64,000 bases of DNA from an uncultured Phascolarctobacterium sp. (GCA_900545025.1 UQXH01000007.1:21264-85263); one strand, 5' to 3'. Counted from the first letter of the stretch, positions 17,099 to 27,118 are shown. Program-made: numbers and translations. The notes: generated by a model from the sequence alone, not told the origin.

Positions 17099-18007
17099 TT
17101 ATTTTAGCTTAGCATAATTGGCAAAATGCAGTTTCACATAACCGCGCAGCGCATCTTGCCCCAGTTGTCTTAAAAGCTGCCTCGCTGCCTCTGTCGCTGC
17201 CGTACCGCCGCCCTTAGGCAGGATAAAGCCAGCCTGTTCGGATAACGCCTCCATCCTGTGCAGGAACTGCGCCCGCGCCAGGATAGACGCAGCCGCAACA
17301 GCGATATTGCTTTCTGCCCGCGGCTGCTGCCGGAAGTCAACACCGGAAAATTTTGCTGTCAACGCCCTGATTACAGCATCAGAAGCTGTAAACTGGTCAA
17401 TCAGTGCCCCGCTGCATTTAGGCTGCTCCCGCAACACCTGCGACAGCGCTGCAATATGACCATATCCCAGGAGTCTGTTGAGATTGCCGCCCTCCTGACG
17501 TACCTGTTCATAACGCAGATTATATATCTCCGGCTTCAATTCCAGCACGCTGTAACTCAAAGCAATTTCCTTGATGGCAGTTTCCAGCTCCAGTATCTTT
17601 TTATCCGTCAGCAGCTTGCAGTCTTTAACACCTGCAGCACTAAGCTTGATTGCAGTTGCATTATCTACCGCTACGGCAGCCACTACTAACGGCCCGAAGA
17701 AATCTCCCTTGCCCGATTCATCGCTGCCTGCCCAAATACCTGTAAACTGCTTTTGCTGCGGCATACCTGCTGCTTCTGTTTTTCCGCTGTTTACTGCCGC
17801 CTGCAGAGCTGCTGCAAGATTACCGGAGCTGCCGCCCCACACCAGCCTTCTGCCCTTTTTGCCGTTATAGACGGTCAAGGTAACTTTCTCGTCATCTTTA
17901 AACACAGTAAATTGATGACCGTAAGCAATGTCCTTTTCAGCGCTTACTTCAGCCACAGCGGACAGCTTACTGCGTATTTCTGCCAAATATTGCGCAAAAT
18001 CATCCAT
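17099..18007 (-). CDS. rnhC: Ribonuclease HIII
   Basis: A 302-residue enzyme that cuts the RNA strand of RNA-DNA hybrids. The first ~90 residues are the TBP-like substrate-binding domain characteristic of HIII. The catalytic domain opens with GSDESGKGDFFGPL; the DESGKGD form, rather than DEAGRG, separates HIII from HII. VAAASILARAQFL follows near 240. Its ATG overlaps the end of larC by eight bases, so it is probably translated from the larBC message. Confidence 0.93.
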   Translation of the reverse strand: MDDFAQYLAEIRSKLSAVAEVSAEKDIAYGHQFTVFKDDEKVTLTVYNGKKGRRLVWGGSSGNLAAALQAAVNSGKTEAAGMPQQKQFTGIWAGSDESGKGDFFGPLVVAAVAVDNATAIKLSAAGVKDCKLLTDKKILELETAIKEIALSYSVLELKPEIYNLRYEQVRQEGGNLNRLLGYGHIAALSQVLREQPKCSGALIDQFTASDAVIRALTAKFSGVDFRQQPRAESNIAVAAASILARAQFLHRMEALSEQAGFILPKGGGTAATEAARQLLRQLGQDALRGYVKLHFANYAKLK

Positions 18008-19295
18008 GCCGCTTTTCCTCTGCAGCCTTACGTGCTGCCTCGTACACAGCCTTTAAAGGCACCTGCTGTTTAACTGCTATGTCTTTGCAATCTTCATATT
18101 CCGGCGCCCAAGAGCTCAGGACATCGTCTTTCTTGCCGTATTTTACTCTTACAGCCCCATAAGCAGTGTCCGCCTGTACAAAACCGCGCTCTAACACACT
18201 GCGCTGTACTGCATTATAACGTACGCCTAAGGTCCCGGTCTCTGCAAAAACGATTGCCAGCAGCGCATTTAATTTGCTTTCCTCACATAAAAACATCAGC
18301 TTGCAGGCAGGACGGCCTTTTTTCATGACAATCGGCTCAACCCAGGCATCCAGCGCTCCTGCCGCAAGCAGTCGTTCTGCCGTATATCCCACGATTTCGC
18401 CGCTGACATCATCCAGATTGCAGGCAGCCTCCATGACGGTCTCTGCCTGCGTCGCTGTCTTACCTACGTACATGCGCAATACGTTAGGTATCTCGACATC
18501 CCTTGTCCCTGCGCCATAAGCAATATAAGCACCTGTCCAGCCCTGCGGCAGACCGTCGCTGTATTCAGCCAAGACTTTCAGCAGCGCTGCGCCGGTCGGC
18601 GTCGTCATTTCCTTAGCCACCTGGCCCTGCCGCTGCGGCAGCTTCTGCAAAAGCTCTGCTGTAGCCGGAGCCGGAACCGGCATCAGACCATGAGCGCACT
18701 GCACAAATCCGTATCCGGTAGTCACCGTACCGACATAAATTTTTTCTACCTGCAAATATTCCAAACCTAACAGACAGCCGACAACATCGATAATCGTGTC
18801 GATAGCGCCTACCTCGTGAAAATGCACTTCTTCTATCGTCTTGCCATGTACCTTGGCTTCAGCCGCTGCAATAGCTCTGAACACCTGCTCCGCCGCACCT
18901 TTAATAGACACAGATAATTCAGAAGCATTGATAATCCCCATAATATCCTGCAGATTACGGTGTACATGTGTATGTGTATGAGCATGAATATGAGTATTTT
19001 CTTCATGATGATGCTCATGCTCGTGCTGATGACCATGCTCATGTGCTTCATGATGATGTTCGTGTACATGTCCATGGTCATGCAAATGCTCATGTTCCTC
19101 AGGAAGCAGTACGTTAAAATATGTTGCCTCTATACCAAGCTTATTTACCTTCTTATATATCAGCTCATAGTCCCCCAACTGCAGTTTTTGCAGCTCGCTG
19201 CGCAGCGCTTCCAACGGATAGCCTGCATCCAGCAGCGTGCCTAAAAGCATATTGCCGCTGATACCGGCAAAAGTATCAAGATAGATAGCTTTCAT
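18000..19295 (-). CDS. larC: Nickel-pincer cofactor biosynthesis protein LarC
   Basis: A 431-residue cyclometallase that inserts nickel into the pincer nucleotide cofactor of lactate racemase and related enzymes, using CTP. The start MKAIYLDTFAGISGNMLLG and VHFHEVGAIDTIIDVVG are family hallmarks. Residues 68-112 form a remarkable histidine-rich linker, 23 histidines in 45 residues, likely a nickel store or chaperone segment. In Lactobacillus plantarum LarC is made by a ribosomal frameshift; here it is one continuous frame. GAGGTGAAG precedes the ATG. It follows larB by four bases; larE and lactate racemase are not in the window. Confidence 0.92.
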   Translation of the reverse strand: MKAIYLDTFAGISGNMLLGTLLDAGYPLEALRSELQKLQLGDYELIYKKVNKLGIEATYFNVLLPEEHEHLHDHGHVHEHHHEAHEHGHQHEHEHHHEENTHIHAHTHTHVHRNLQDIMGIINASELSVSIKGAAEQVFRAIAAAEAKVHGKTIEEVHFHEVGAIDTIIDVVGCLLGLEYLQVEKIYVGTVTTGYGFVQCAHGLMPVPAPATAELLQKLPQRQGQVAKEMTTPTGAALLKVLAEYSDGLPQGWTGAYIAYGAGTRDVEIPNVLRMYVGKTATQAETVMEAACNLDDVSGEIVGYTAERLLAAGALDAWVEPIVMKKGRPACKLMFLCEESKLNALLAIVFAETGTLGVRYNAVQRSVLERGFVQADTAYGAVRVKYGKKDDVLSSWAPEYEDCKDIAVKQQVPLKAVYEAARKAAEEKRHG

Positions 19296-19299
19296 TTCT

Positions 19300-20058
19300 T
19301 CACCTCATATGATTGATGATGCTGGCCAGCCTGCCTGCACCAAAGCCATTGTCAATATTTACTACGGCTACACCGGCGCTGCAGCTGTTGAGCATACCCA
19401 GCAAGGCTGACAGCCCGCCAAAGTTTGCCCCATAGCCGACACTGGTAGGTACGGCAATAACAGGTTTATCTACCAGCCCGCCTACGACGCTGGCAAGTGC
19501 CCCCTCCATTCCCGCTACGACAATCAGTACGTTGGCAGCGTGAATAGCATCCAGCTGTGCAAAAAGGCGGTGAATGCCTGCCACGCCGACGTCATAGATA
19601 CGGGTCACTTTATTGCCCATGATTTCAGCTGTAATTGCAGCTTCTTCTGCCACTGGTATATCGCTGGTACCCGCCGTTACAACTGCAACAGTACGTTTTT
19701 CATCCCTGGGCAGCGGACTGCGTTCCAAGGCCACAATCTGTGCCTGCGGATAATACTGCACGTCAGAAACCTTTTCTCTGATGGCCGCATAAACCTCTTC
19801 GTCCGCCCGCGTCGCCAGTACATTTTCGCTGCATTGGCTGAGCCTGTACATAATCTCAGCGCATTGCTCCGGCGTCTTGCCGGCGCAATAGATTACCTCG
19901 GGAAAGCCCTGCCTGTCATTGCGGGCCGTATCAATGCGGGCAAAGCCCAAATCAACATACTGCAGCTGTTTCAGCTGCTGCAGTAACTGCGTTTCATTTA
20001 TTTGACCGTCTTTATATTGCCCGACCGTCGCCAGAATTTTTTCATCCATCGCCGTCAT
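19300..20058 (-). CDS. larB: Nickel-pincer cofactor biosynthesis protein LarB
   Basis: A 252-residue carboxylase/hydrolase of the AIR-carboxylase (PurE) fold that carboxylates the nicotinate ring of NaAD in pincer-cofactor synthesis. The PurE-like part begins near residue 110 (VAVVTAGTSDIPVAEEA), followed by GVAGIHRL and the glycine-rich TSVGYGANFGGLSAL. I choose the ATG at 20056-20058 because AAAGGAG lies nine bases upstream; a longer frame would run into the RND gene. It begins 13 bases after the RND pump stop and leads the larB-larC-rnhC group. Confidence 0.92.
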   Translation of the reverse strand: MTAMDEKILATVGQYKDGQINETQLLQQLKQLQYVDLGFARIDTARNDRQGFPEVIYCAGKTPEQCAEIMYRLSQCSENVLATRADEEVYAAIREKVSDVQYYPQAQIVALERSPLPRDEKRTVAVVTAGTSDIPVAEEAAITAEIMGNKVTRIYDVGVAGIHRLFAQLDAIHAANVLIVVAGMEGALASVVGGLVDKPVIAVPTSVGYGANFGGLSALLGMLNSCSAGVAVVNIDNGFGAGRLASIINHMR

Positions 20059-20071
20059 AATCGCCGCTCCT

Positions 20072-23000
20072 TTACCGTCTTGCTGCCGCACGTTTTTCTT
20101 TCCATTCTTCAAACATCAGATAGATAATCGGTACTACCAACAGTGTCAGCACAGTAGAAGTTATCAGGCCGCCGACCAATACTACACCCATGGACTGACG
20201 CAGCTCGGCGCCGGCGCCGATCCCCAGGGCGATTGGCAGCATGCCAAGAATAGTTGAAAAGGTCGTCATAAAGATAGGACGCAAGCGCAAAGAGCAGGCC
20301 TCTAAAACAGCAGTACGCAAATCATAACCTTTGGCACGCTGCTGATTAGCATAGTCAATCAGCAAAATAGCATTTTTCGTTACCAAGCCCAACAGCATGG
20401 TAAAACCAATAAGGCTCATCATATTAGCTGTCTGTCCTGCTACCAAAAGGCCTAAGACAGCACCAATAACAGCAAAGGGCAGGGAGAACATGATGATGAA
20501 CGGCTGCGTAAAGCTTTCAAACTGCGCTGCCAGCACCATGTACACAACGACGATAGCCAAAATAACCGCTTTGGCTATCTCATTAAAGGAACGAGCCATG
20601 GTGTCTGCCTGACCAATCATCTTATAGCTGTAGCCATCCTGCATATTCATCGACGGAATAAGCTCTTTTTGAATCTTAGCAATCAAATCACCGGGAGAAA
20701 TGCCGACTGTGTTGGCGTAAACAACGATCTGCCGCTGCTTATCCTCTCTTTCAATACGGGTAGGCCCTGAGCCAAGTCTTACATCGGCTACATCGCCCAG
20801 ACGCACAAACTGCCCGTTTTCCGCAGACACGCGCAGATTCTTGACATCGTTGATGTCGATACGCTTCTTCTGCGGCATCTGGATAATGATGTCATAATCG
20901 TTATCACCGATAGTATAGCTGTTACCGGTACTCTTGCCCATAAAGGCCATCTCCACAACTTCGCCGACCGCCGTCGAGTCAAGACCCAGCGAGCTCGCAC
21001 GCGCCTGATCCAGCTTCACGATGATTTCCGGCTCTTCGTCAGAATCGGAAATATCTATATCTGTAGCTCCTGGTACCTGGCTGACCAAATCAGCTAATTG
21101 CAGGGCGTATTGTTTCAGCTGCGTCATATCGCTGCCGCGCAGACCTACCTGTACCGGACGGCTGTCACCACGGCCGCCGCCCTGGTTGGATACGACGGTC
21201 ACATTCAGCCCTTCAACATTTCTGAAATCGCCGCGCAGGTCATCCATAATCTGCTGCATACTGCGCTCACGTTCATTAGAAGGTTTTAACCTGATATCAA
21301 TAGAGCCCTGATTAACAGGATTGCGTCCATTACCAATATTAAGGGCAGCAATACGCACCTCCGGCAGCGAAGAAATCTTCTCCTGCAGCGGCGTCGCCAA
21401 AGCTACGGTTTTCTCCATACTGGTGCCGATAGGCGCTTTGAAGTTAACGCTGAATTCGCCGGAATCATAGGTCGGCTGATATTCCGTACCTACGAAAGGC
21501 AGCAGCATGATATTCAAAAGCAAAGAAACAACACCGATAGCCACGACTTTTTTCGGATGCTGCAGAGCCGTTTCCATAATCTCATTATAGACCTGTCTGA
21601 TGAACTGGAAACCGTTTTCAAATTTATCCAGACAGAGTTGGAGATATTTATTTCTCGGCTTACTTCTTTCCTTGGTCTCATCCTTGATCCAATAGGCCGA
21701 AACCATCGGTGTCAACGAAAAAGCAACCAAGGTAGAAAAACCTACGGCAAAGGCTACTGTCAAGCCAAATTGTTTAAAGTACTGACCAATAATCTCTCCC
21801 ATACTGCCGATAGGCACAAACACCGCCATCAACGTCAGAGAAACGGCTAAAATCGCCAGCGTTAATTCTTCGGTAGCTTCCTTAGCCGCCTGGAAAGGCG
21901 TCTTACCCATCTCGATATGCCGGAAGATATTCTCGATAACTACGATAGCGTCGTCGATAAGGATACCTACTGCCAAACTCAGCGCCATCAGCGACATATT
22001 GTTCAAGGTAAAGTCCATGACGCGCATCAAAAAGAAAGTTGCGATAACCGACGTCGGTATACACAGGCCGCCGATAATCGTCGCCCGGAAATTGCGCAGG
22101 AAGAGATAGGTAATCAGCAACGCCAGAAAACCACCGAAAAGAATAGTGTTCCACACATCACCGATATTTTCTCTGATGTACTGGGATTGGTCACGCACAA
22201 CCTCTACCTTGATGTCAGGAGGCAGCATCCGCTGCTTGATAATCTCCATCTTGGCGTTAAGTCCGTCGGTAACGTCTACCGTATTGGTCTTGGACTGCTT
22301 ACGCACACTGGCCATGACGCAGGGTACGCCATTGGCGCTGGCAAAGGTGTCCTCGTCCTCCCAATCGTCCACTACATCTACCACGTCGCCAACATAGACG
22401 GGTCGATTATCGACATTAGTTATAGCTACGTTTTTAATATCATCAATATTCTTATACTTGCCGACGGTGCGGACAGTAATCTCCATGTCCTTATTCTTGG
22501 CCTTACCGCCGGGAGTATTGTAGTTTTCATCATTAACCTTGTCTAAGATATTCTGAAAAGAAATATTATATTCCGCCAGCTTTTCCGGTCTTACTACCAA
22601 ACGAATAGCGCGGGTGCTGGCGCCCAGTACCGTGACCTCGGAAACGCCTTCCACCATCTGGAGCTCGTCTTTGATAGAATCCTCGATTAGACGGCGGATC
22701 TCACCGCGGCTGCGTACCTCTGACGAAAAAGTATAGGCTACAATCGGTCGCGAACTTAAATCGACAGTCTGCACGGTTGGCTCGTCGATGTCGTCCGGCA
22801 GACGCTTACGGACGCTGGCTACCTTTTCGCGCACCTCACTGGCCATCGCCTGCGGGTCTACGCCCATATTGAATTCCAGCACCGTCTCGCTGTAGCCTTC
22901 CAGCACTGTTGACGAAATAGTCTTGATACCGGCAACCTGGCTGACGCGGTCTTCGATAGGCTTGGTAATCAGCGTTTCCATTTCTTCCGGCGAAGCGCCG

Positions 23001-23149
23001 TCATAAGTAATACGCACACTGACGATAGGCATATCTACGTCAGGGTTCAGATCTACACCAATCTCTGGATAACTGCGGATACCGAACACGACCAGCAGCA
23101 GCACGAGCATCGTGGTAAATACAGGCCGGCGGATAAATGTTGCAATCAT
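20072..23149 (-). CDS. RND efflux pump inner-membrane subunit (AcrB/HAE1 family)
   Basis: A 1025-residue proton-driven exporter with the expected 12 membrane segments and two large periplasmic loops. It starts MIATFIRRPVFTTML, has the helix-4 acidic pair within GILIDDAIVVIENI, and ends its second half with MVLAAQFESFTQPF. The HAE1-type architecture suggests drugs, bile salts or other amphipathic compounds, driven through an outer-membrane channel that is not in this window. It lies two bases after the membrane-fusion gene. Confidence 0.94.
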   Translation of the reverse strand: MIATFIRRPVFTTMLVLLLVVFGIRSYPEIGVDLNPDVDMPIVSVRITYDGASPEEMETLITKPIEDRVSQVAGIKTISSTVLEGYSETVLEFNMGVDPQAMASEVREKVASVRKRLPDDIDEPTVQTVDLSSRPIVAYTFSSEVRSRGEIRRLIEDSIKDELQMVEGVSEVTVLGASTRAIRLVVRPEKLAEYNISFQNILDKVNDENYNTPGGKAKNKDMEITVRTVGKYKNIDDIKNVAITNVDNRPVYVGDVVDVVDDWEDEDTFASANGVPCVMASVRKQSKTNTVDVTDGLNAKMEIIKQRMLPPDIKVEVVRDQSQYIRENIGDVWNTILFGGFLALLITYLFLRNFRATIIGGLCIPTSVIATFFLMRVMDFTLNNMSLMALSLAVGILIDDAIVVIENIFRHIEMGKTPFQAAKEATEELTLAILAVSLTLMAVFVPIGSMGEIIGQYFKQFGLTVAFAVGFSTLVAFSLTPMVSAYWIKDETKERSKPRNKYLQLCLDKFENGFQFIRQVYNEIMETALQHPKKVVAIGVVSLLLNIMLLPFVGTEYQPTYDSGEFSVNFKAPIGTSMEKTVALATPLQEKISSLPEVRIAALNIGNGRNPVNQGSIDIRLKPSNERERSMQQIMDDLRGDFRNVEGLNVTVVSNQGGGRGDSRPVQVGLRGSDMTQLKQYALQLADLVSQVPGATDIDISDSDEEPEIIVKLDQARASSLGLDSTAVGEVVEMAFMGKSTGNSYTIGDNDYDIIIQMPQKKRIDINDVKNLRVSAENGQFVRLGDVADVRLGSGPTRIEREDKQRQIVVYANTVGISPGDLIAKIQKELIPSMNMQDGYSYKMIGQADTMARSFNEIAKAVILAIVVVYMVLAAQFESFTQPFIIMFSLPFAVIGAVLGLLVAGQTANMMSLIGFTMLLGLVTKNAILLIDYANQQRAKGYDLRTAVLEACSLRLRPIFMTTFSTILGMLPIALGIGAGAELRQSMGVVLVGGLITSTVLTLLVVPIIYLMFEEWKEKRAAARR

Positions 23150-23151
23150 CT

Positions 23152-24270
23152 TTATTTACCTGCCTTACTGATATCTACCTTGCTGCCTTCACGCAGCTTA
23201 TTCTGCCCGCCGGTAACGATTAGCTCATCGCCTTCGAGCCCGCTCAGCACCTCGGCTACCTTTTCATCCGTATAGCCGATGCTTAACACCCTGCGGGTCA
23301 CAACGCCCTCATCGTCTACCACGAAGACAGTCTTCTGGTCATCGCGCATGACGATGGCATAGACAGGTATGGTCAAGACATCGTCTCGCTGTTGGGCAGT
23401 TAAATGCACAGTAGCAAAAACGCCTGCCAGCAGCCCCTCAGGATTATCCACGCTGACCTCGGTTTCAAAAGTATGGGCGGGCAGATCTGCCACCGGAGAA
23501 ATACGCGTCACCCTGCCGGTCAAGCTACGGTTACCGAAGGAAGTCAGCGTAATTTCCGCTTCATTGCCTACGGCGACACCGTCAATCTGACCTTCCGGGA
23601 TATTGATAATTGATTTAAGCGTACTGATGTCGGCAATAGCAAAAAGCGGCGTACCTGATTTAGCATAGTAGCCCTCCTGATAATACCGTTTGTAAATGAT
23701 ACCGTCAGCAGGCGCAACTATTGCCGTACCGGCAGACTTAGACTCCATCCCCTGCAAATTACCGCGGGCATTTTCCAGTTTGGCTCTGGCATTATCACGC
23801 GCAAAACGGTAATCATCCACCGTCTGTTCTGATACAGCACCCTGAGCATACAATTTTTCATAACGTATCAAATCAGTCTCTGCCTTGCGCAAATCAGTTT
23901 CAGCATCCATATAGCTGCCGCGCGCTGCCAGCACATCGGCATCAGTATCAGTCTGTTCCAGCAAAGCCAGCACCTGTCCCTTAGTTACATGGTCGCCCTC
24001 CCTGACATAGACCTTTTCCACACGCCCATCCACCTTGGCAGCAATCTCTGCCTGCCATTCAGGATCCAGGCTGCCGGAAAATTCCAGCTGCGGCAGAATA
24101 GAAGTCCGCGCAGGTCTGCCCAGACTGACAGCAATGGCCTGTGAACGCGACAGCCTTGCCGCACGCTCCCTATCATTTTGGATATTATTATAAATTCTGA
24201 ACGCTACTATCAGGACAATGGCACTAAGAATACCAATTAGAATCCTGAGCTTACGATTTTTTAAATCCAT
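23152..24270 (-). CDS. RND efflux membrane-fusion protein (HlyD/AcrA family)
   Basis: A 372-residue adaptor joining the RND pump to an outer-membrane channel. It has an N-terminal membrane anchor (about 8-27), a lipoyl-like half (KVDGRVEKVYVREGDHVTKG), an alpha-helical hairpin around 95-145, a second lipoyl half (IVAPADGIIYKR), then beta-barrel and membrane-proximal domains. No lipobox is present. I take the ATG at 24268-24270, behind GAGGTG/TGAGGG; a TTG five codons upstream overlaps the ribosome site. First gene of the pump operon with a promoter at 24322-24351. Confidence 0.92.
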   Translation of the reverse strand: MDLKNRKLRILIGILSAIVLIVAFRIYNNIQNDRERAARLSRSQAIAVSLGRPARTSILPQLEFSGSLDPEWQAEIAAKVDGRVEKVYVREGDHVTKGQVLALLEQTDTDADVLAARGSYMDAETDLRKAETDLIRYEKLYAQGAVSEQTVDDYRFARDNARAKLENARGNLQGMESKSAGTAIVAPADGIIYKRYYQEGYYAKSGTPLFAIADISTLKSIINIPEGQIDGVAVGNEAEITLTSFGNRSLTGRVTRISPVADLPAHTFETEVSVDNPEGLLAGVFATVHLTAQQRDDVLTIPVYAIVMRDDQKTVFVVDDEGVVTRRVLSIGYTDEKVAEVLSGLEGDELIVTGGQNKLREGSKVDISKAGK

Positions 24271-24321
24271 TCCCTCACACCTCAAAACAAAGCTATCCTG
24301 TTTTTATTTACAGATAATATA

Positions 24322-24351
24322 ATTATACAACTTTACGCATAAGATGCGCAA
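24322..24351 (-). promoter_or_regulatory. Promoter candidate of the RND efflux operon
   Basis: On the minus strand TTGCGC (24346-24351) and TATAAT (24322-24327) are 18 bases apart. No linked regulator gene is visible next to the pump. Confidence 0.5.
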
Positions 24352-24408
24352 GAAGCAGGAAGTCCAGCACATCTGCCTAAGCTTTGGTATTATCTGCATA
24401 CGCGGCTG

Positions 24409-24966
24409 TCAGCCTGCCGCGTGGTACAGATAGATATTAAATAACGCCGTAAGCTTAATATCACCTTTATTTTCGTTGCCTGTAATGTCTGCTTGATTTA
24501 TATTCACAAAGTTTTCACTTTTTTTCAGTTCCCGCATAAATTTCAGTACAGCATAATAATTCCCGCCCAGGGTTATTCTTACCGGCTGTATCTTCATCTG
24601 CTTACTGTCAGTTTCTCTTTCCGGCAGCAGTTTAACATCGCTGAGCGTTACGTCGCAGCTTTGTGCCAGCTGCTGCCACTGTTTCAGCTGTTCACTGAAA
24701 ACTACCTGTTTCGGCAGTCTGCGCTGCAGCTGTGCAAGCTTAGCTGAACGCTGCTGCAAAAAGTTGTCATAATCCTGATGGGAAACCGCAAATTCCTGGT
24801 ATTGCTGCAATTCTCGCTGCAGCAACTCATACTGCCGTGACTGCGCAGACAGCTGGCCAAAAAGCGGCAGCAGCAGCAATTTATATATTATAAAGCATAC
24901 TGCCGCTGCAATAAAAAGCAGTAAAAACGGCTTCTTGCCCGTAGTATCCTGTACTGCATCATTCAT
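24409..24966 (-). CDS. Type IV pilus assembly protein PilO-like
   Basis: A 185-residue bitopic membrane protein: short cytoplasmic tail, one membrane helix (about 14-33), a glutamine-rich coiled coil (38-85) and a ferredoxin-like C-terminal domain. This is the PilO/GspM layout; it would dimerise with the PilN part of the preceding gene to form the inner-membrane alignment complex. Its ATG overlaps the upstream stop by eight bases. Low sequence conservation means the call depends on architecture and neighbours. Confidence 0.7.
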   Translation of the reverse strand: MNDAVQDTTGKKPFLLLFIAAAVCFIIYKLLLLPLFGQLSAQSRQYELLQRELQQYQEFAVSHQDYDNFLQQRSAKLAQLQRRLPKQVVFSEQLKQWQQLAQSCDVTLSDVKLLPERETDSKQMKIQPVRITLGGNYYAVLKFMRELKKSENFVNINQADITGNENKGDIKLTALFNIYLYHAAG

Positions 24967-26392
24967 GTTTGCCGCCTCCCTTTCTTACTCTCACCGTGTA
25001 GCTCAGCAAACGCTCCGCCTGTCTTTCCCTGGTTTCCACAAGTTCCACGCTTGTAAGACTGCCGCTATTACGCAAGCCTTCTATAAACATTTCCAAATCA
25101 GACAGCTTTTCTGCCCTGCCAGAAAGTAAGATTTCATCTTGTTTTTCGCCCTGCTGCACCTTGTTTAACCAACAGCCTTGCGGCGCCGTCCGCCCTAACA
25201 GCTCTAAAAAGCCGCCCCAGTCAAACTGCTCTCTGCCTAACACTGCCAGTTTAGTATCTCGTTCGCGAATATCCCGCTCCAAATGCTGCATAGACTCATA
25301 ACGCTGCTGCCACATGCTCATAGCGGTAATTTGTTCCCGCAAATGCTCTATCCTGCTTGCCTGATAAATGCTGTAAGCATAGGCGCTGCCGCAAACAGCA
25401 AACATAAGAAACAGCAATGCTGCGGCAAGACTTCGATAGATTTTGGCTTTTCCCGGCTGCCTGTCGCCGCTTGCAAAATTTATTACTTTTTCACTGCTGC
25501 CCACCAGCAGTGCTCCGCCAGCAGCTGGCATTGCCGTGGCAGCACATTGTCTGCGTTCTGTTTCCGACAAAAAACTTCCCTGCCAGGAAAATTTTCCGGC
25601 AAAATCAACTGCCGCAAAGCAGTACTGCTGATGCGCAAACTCGCTTACCCCCTCCTGCCATGCAGTTAAAAGCGTACCGCCGTCTGTATAAAAAATATCT
25701 CTTAACTGAACATTATATTTTTGCCGTACTGTCTCCGTAAGAGCAACAACAACTTCTTCCACGCTTTCCATCACAGCAGCAGCCCTGCGTGCCGCTCTAG
25801 GCATCCCGTCGATAAATGCGGTCAAATTTACTGACCCTTGCTCCTCTTCTATCAGAAAAAAATTCCCCTGCTCTTGCTGTAAGAAAGCCGCCTGAGCCAG
25901 CGGCAGCGCTGTGACTGCCAGTAAAGACAGTTTCAGCTTGCTGCTGATTTCACGCAGCCGGACTAACACCTCCTGCGGCAGCGCTGCCAAAAGGACTGTC
26001 TGCATATCCTCTTTCTGTACAGTCAAAAAGTCCATACTATAAGGTTTATCAGCAAAAGGCACGCATTCCTGCGCTTCCCACTTCAAGGCTTCCTGCAGCT
26101 CTGCCTGCGGCATGTGCGGCAATTCTAAGCACTGCAGGAATACCATATCCGTATCCAGTACCAAGACTAACTTACCGACAGCCATGAACTTATTTGCTGC
26201 TAATAATTGCGTTAACTCCCGCTCCAGTGCTTCCGATAAAGCATCTGCAGCCGATAATTCTTTCTGCAGTACTTTGAAAACTGCATAATCCTTGCCGCTG
26301 ATTACAGCTGCGGTCATTTTCCTGCCATTCAGAGCAACGCAAAGGATATCCTCCTGTCTGCTTACTCCTTGTAATATCTTTGTCAGCATCAT
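24959..26392 (-). CDS. PilM-PilN fusion, type IV pilus assembly
   Basis: A 477-residue protein that appears to join two usually separate proteins. Residues 1-300 look like the actin-like PilM/GspL cytoplasmic domain (VLDTDMVFLQCLELPHMPQ, then LKWEAQECVPF). A membrane helix lies near 318-345, followed by a coiled coil and a PilN-type domain (LGRTAPQGCWLNKVQQGEKQ). It would link the cytoplasmic pilus machinery to the periplasmic alignment complex. AAAAGGACAAAG precedes the ATG. It is 16 bases after the prepilin peptidase and overlaps the PilO-like gene. Confidence 0.72.
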   Translation of the reverse strand: MMLTKILQGVSRQEDILCVALNGRKMTAAVISGKDYAVFKVLQKELSAADALSEALERELTQLLAANKFMAVGKLVLVLDTDMVFLQCLELPHMPQAELQEALKWEAQECVPFADKPYSMDFLTVQKEDMQTVLLAALPQEVLVRLREISSKLKLSLLAVTALPLAQAAFLQQEQGNFFLIEEEQGSVNLTAFIDGMPRAARRAAAVMESVEEVVVALTETVRQKYNVQLRDIFYTDGGTLLTAWQEGVSEFAHQQYCFAAVDFAGKFSWQGSFLSETERRQCAATAMPAAGGALLVGSSEKVINFASGDRQPGKAKIYRSLAAALLFLMFAVCGSAYAYSIYQASRIEHLREQITAMSMWQQRYESMQHLERDIRERDTKLAVLGREQFDWGGFLELLGRTAPQGCWLNKVQQGEKQDEILLSGRAEKLSDLEMFIEGLRNSGSLTSVELVETRERQAERLLSYTVRVRKGGGKHE

Positions 26393-26408
26393 CTTTGTCC
26401 TTTTCCGT

Positions 26409-27104
26409 TTAATTTAGTGTAAAAAACTGCCAATACCAGCTCAATATCCTCTGCCCCCACAGCGTCGCCACCGCTGCTCCCAAACACAGAAACGGTCCAA
26501 AAGCAATGGCATCCCGCCGCTTTCTTTTACCCGTCACCAGCAGCAATACACCTGCTATTCCGCCTGTTAAAAAAGCAATAAGCAGGCATAGCAATACGCC
26601 GTCCATCCCCAGCCAGATGCCTAAAACTGCACTCAGCTTCACATCGCCCAAGCCCATACCGCCGCGGCTGAACACATATAAAGCCAGCATAATGCCTGTT
26701 CCGACAGTTAAGCCTAAAAATATATCTGTCAGATTCTTCTGAAAATATAAGTCATAAAAAAATCCGGCTCCGGCAAGCAATACAGATATTTTATCCAAAA
26801 GCAGCTGGCAGTCATAATCAATCAACGCCTGCAACAATAAGCAGCTGAGAAAAAACCAGCAAAAATAAAGCTCTGCCTGCGGCAAGCAATATATACCTGC
26901 CACGAGAAACAGTACCCCTGCAAACACTGCTGTCAAAATCTTGCGACTTACTCTATTTTTCCTCATCACAGTTTTTGACAGCGTCGAATCAGCCGCTGCT
27001 GCTAAAACGACCAAACGCATACAACAATAATCCAATAAATACCCTGCCGCACAGCCTGTAATAAAGTAAAGCATAAATATCTTGGCAGTTTGCCACTCCA
27101 GCAT
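26409..27104 (-). CDS. Prepilin peptidase (A24 family) lacking a recognisable methylase domain
   Basis: A 231-residue membrane aspartyl protease that trims type IV prepilins. Catalytic aspartates fit ALIDYDCQLLLDKIS and GGMGLGDVKLSAVLG, the latter being the GxGD signature; about seven membrane helices are present. The N-terminal cysteine-rich N-methyltransferase domain of PilD is missing; residues 1-65 show one helix and a basic loop but no paired CxxC. Cleaved pilins may therefore be unmethylated or methylated elsewhere. GGAGGTG precedes the ATG, which lies only 15 bases beyond the ppsA terminator hairpin. Confidence 0.75.
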   Translation of the reverse strand: MLEWQTAKIFMLYFITGCAAGYLLDYCCMRLVVLAAAADSTLSKTVMRKNRVSRKILTAVFAGVLFLVAGIYCLPQAELYFCWFFLSCLLLQALIDYDCQLLLDKISVLLAGAGFFYDLYFQKNLTDIFLGLTVGTGIMLALYVFSRGGMGLGDVKLSAVLGIWLGMDGVLLCLLIAFLTGGIAGVLLLVTGKRKRRDAIAFGPFLCLGAAVATLWGQRILSWYWQFFTLN

Positions 27105-27118
27105 TGCTGCACCTCCGA

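Noticed and set aside
18960..19100. Tandem repeat or CRISPR-like array in larC
   Set aside because: The repetitive bases are the codons of a histidine-rich linker, in frame with LarC, with no regular repeat-spacer structure.
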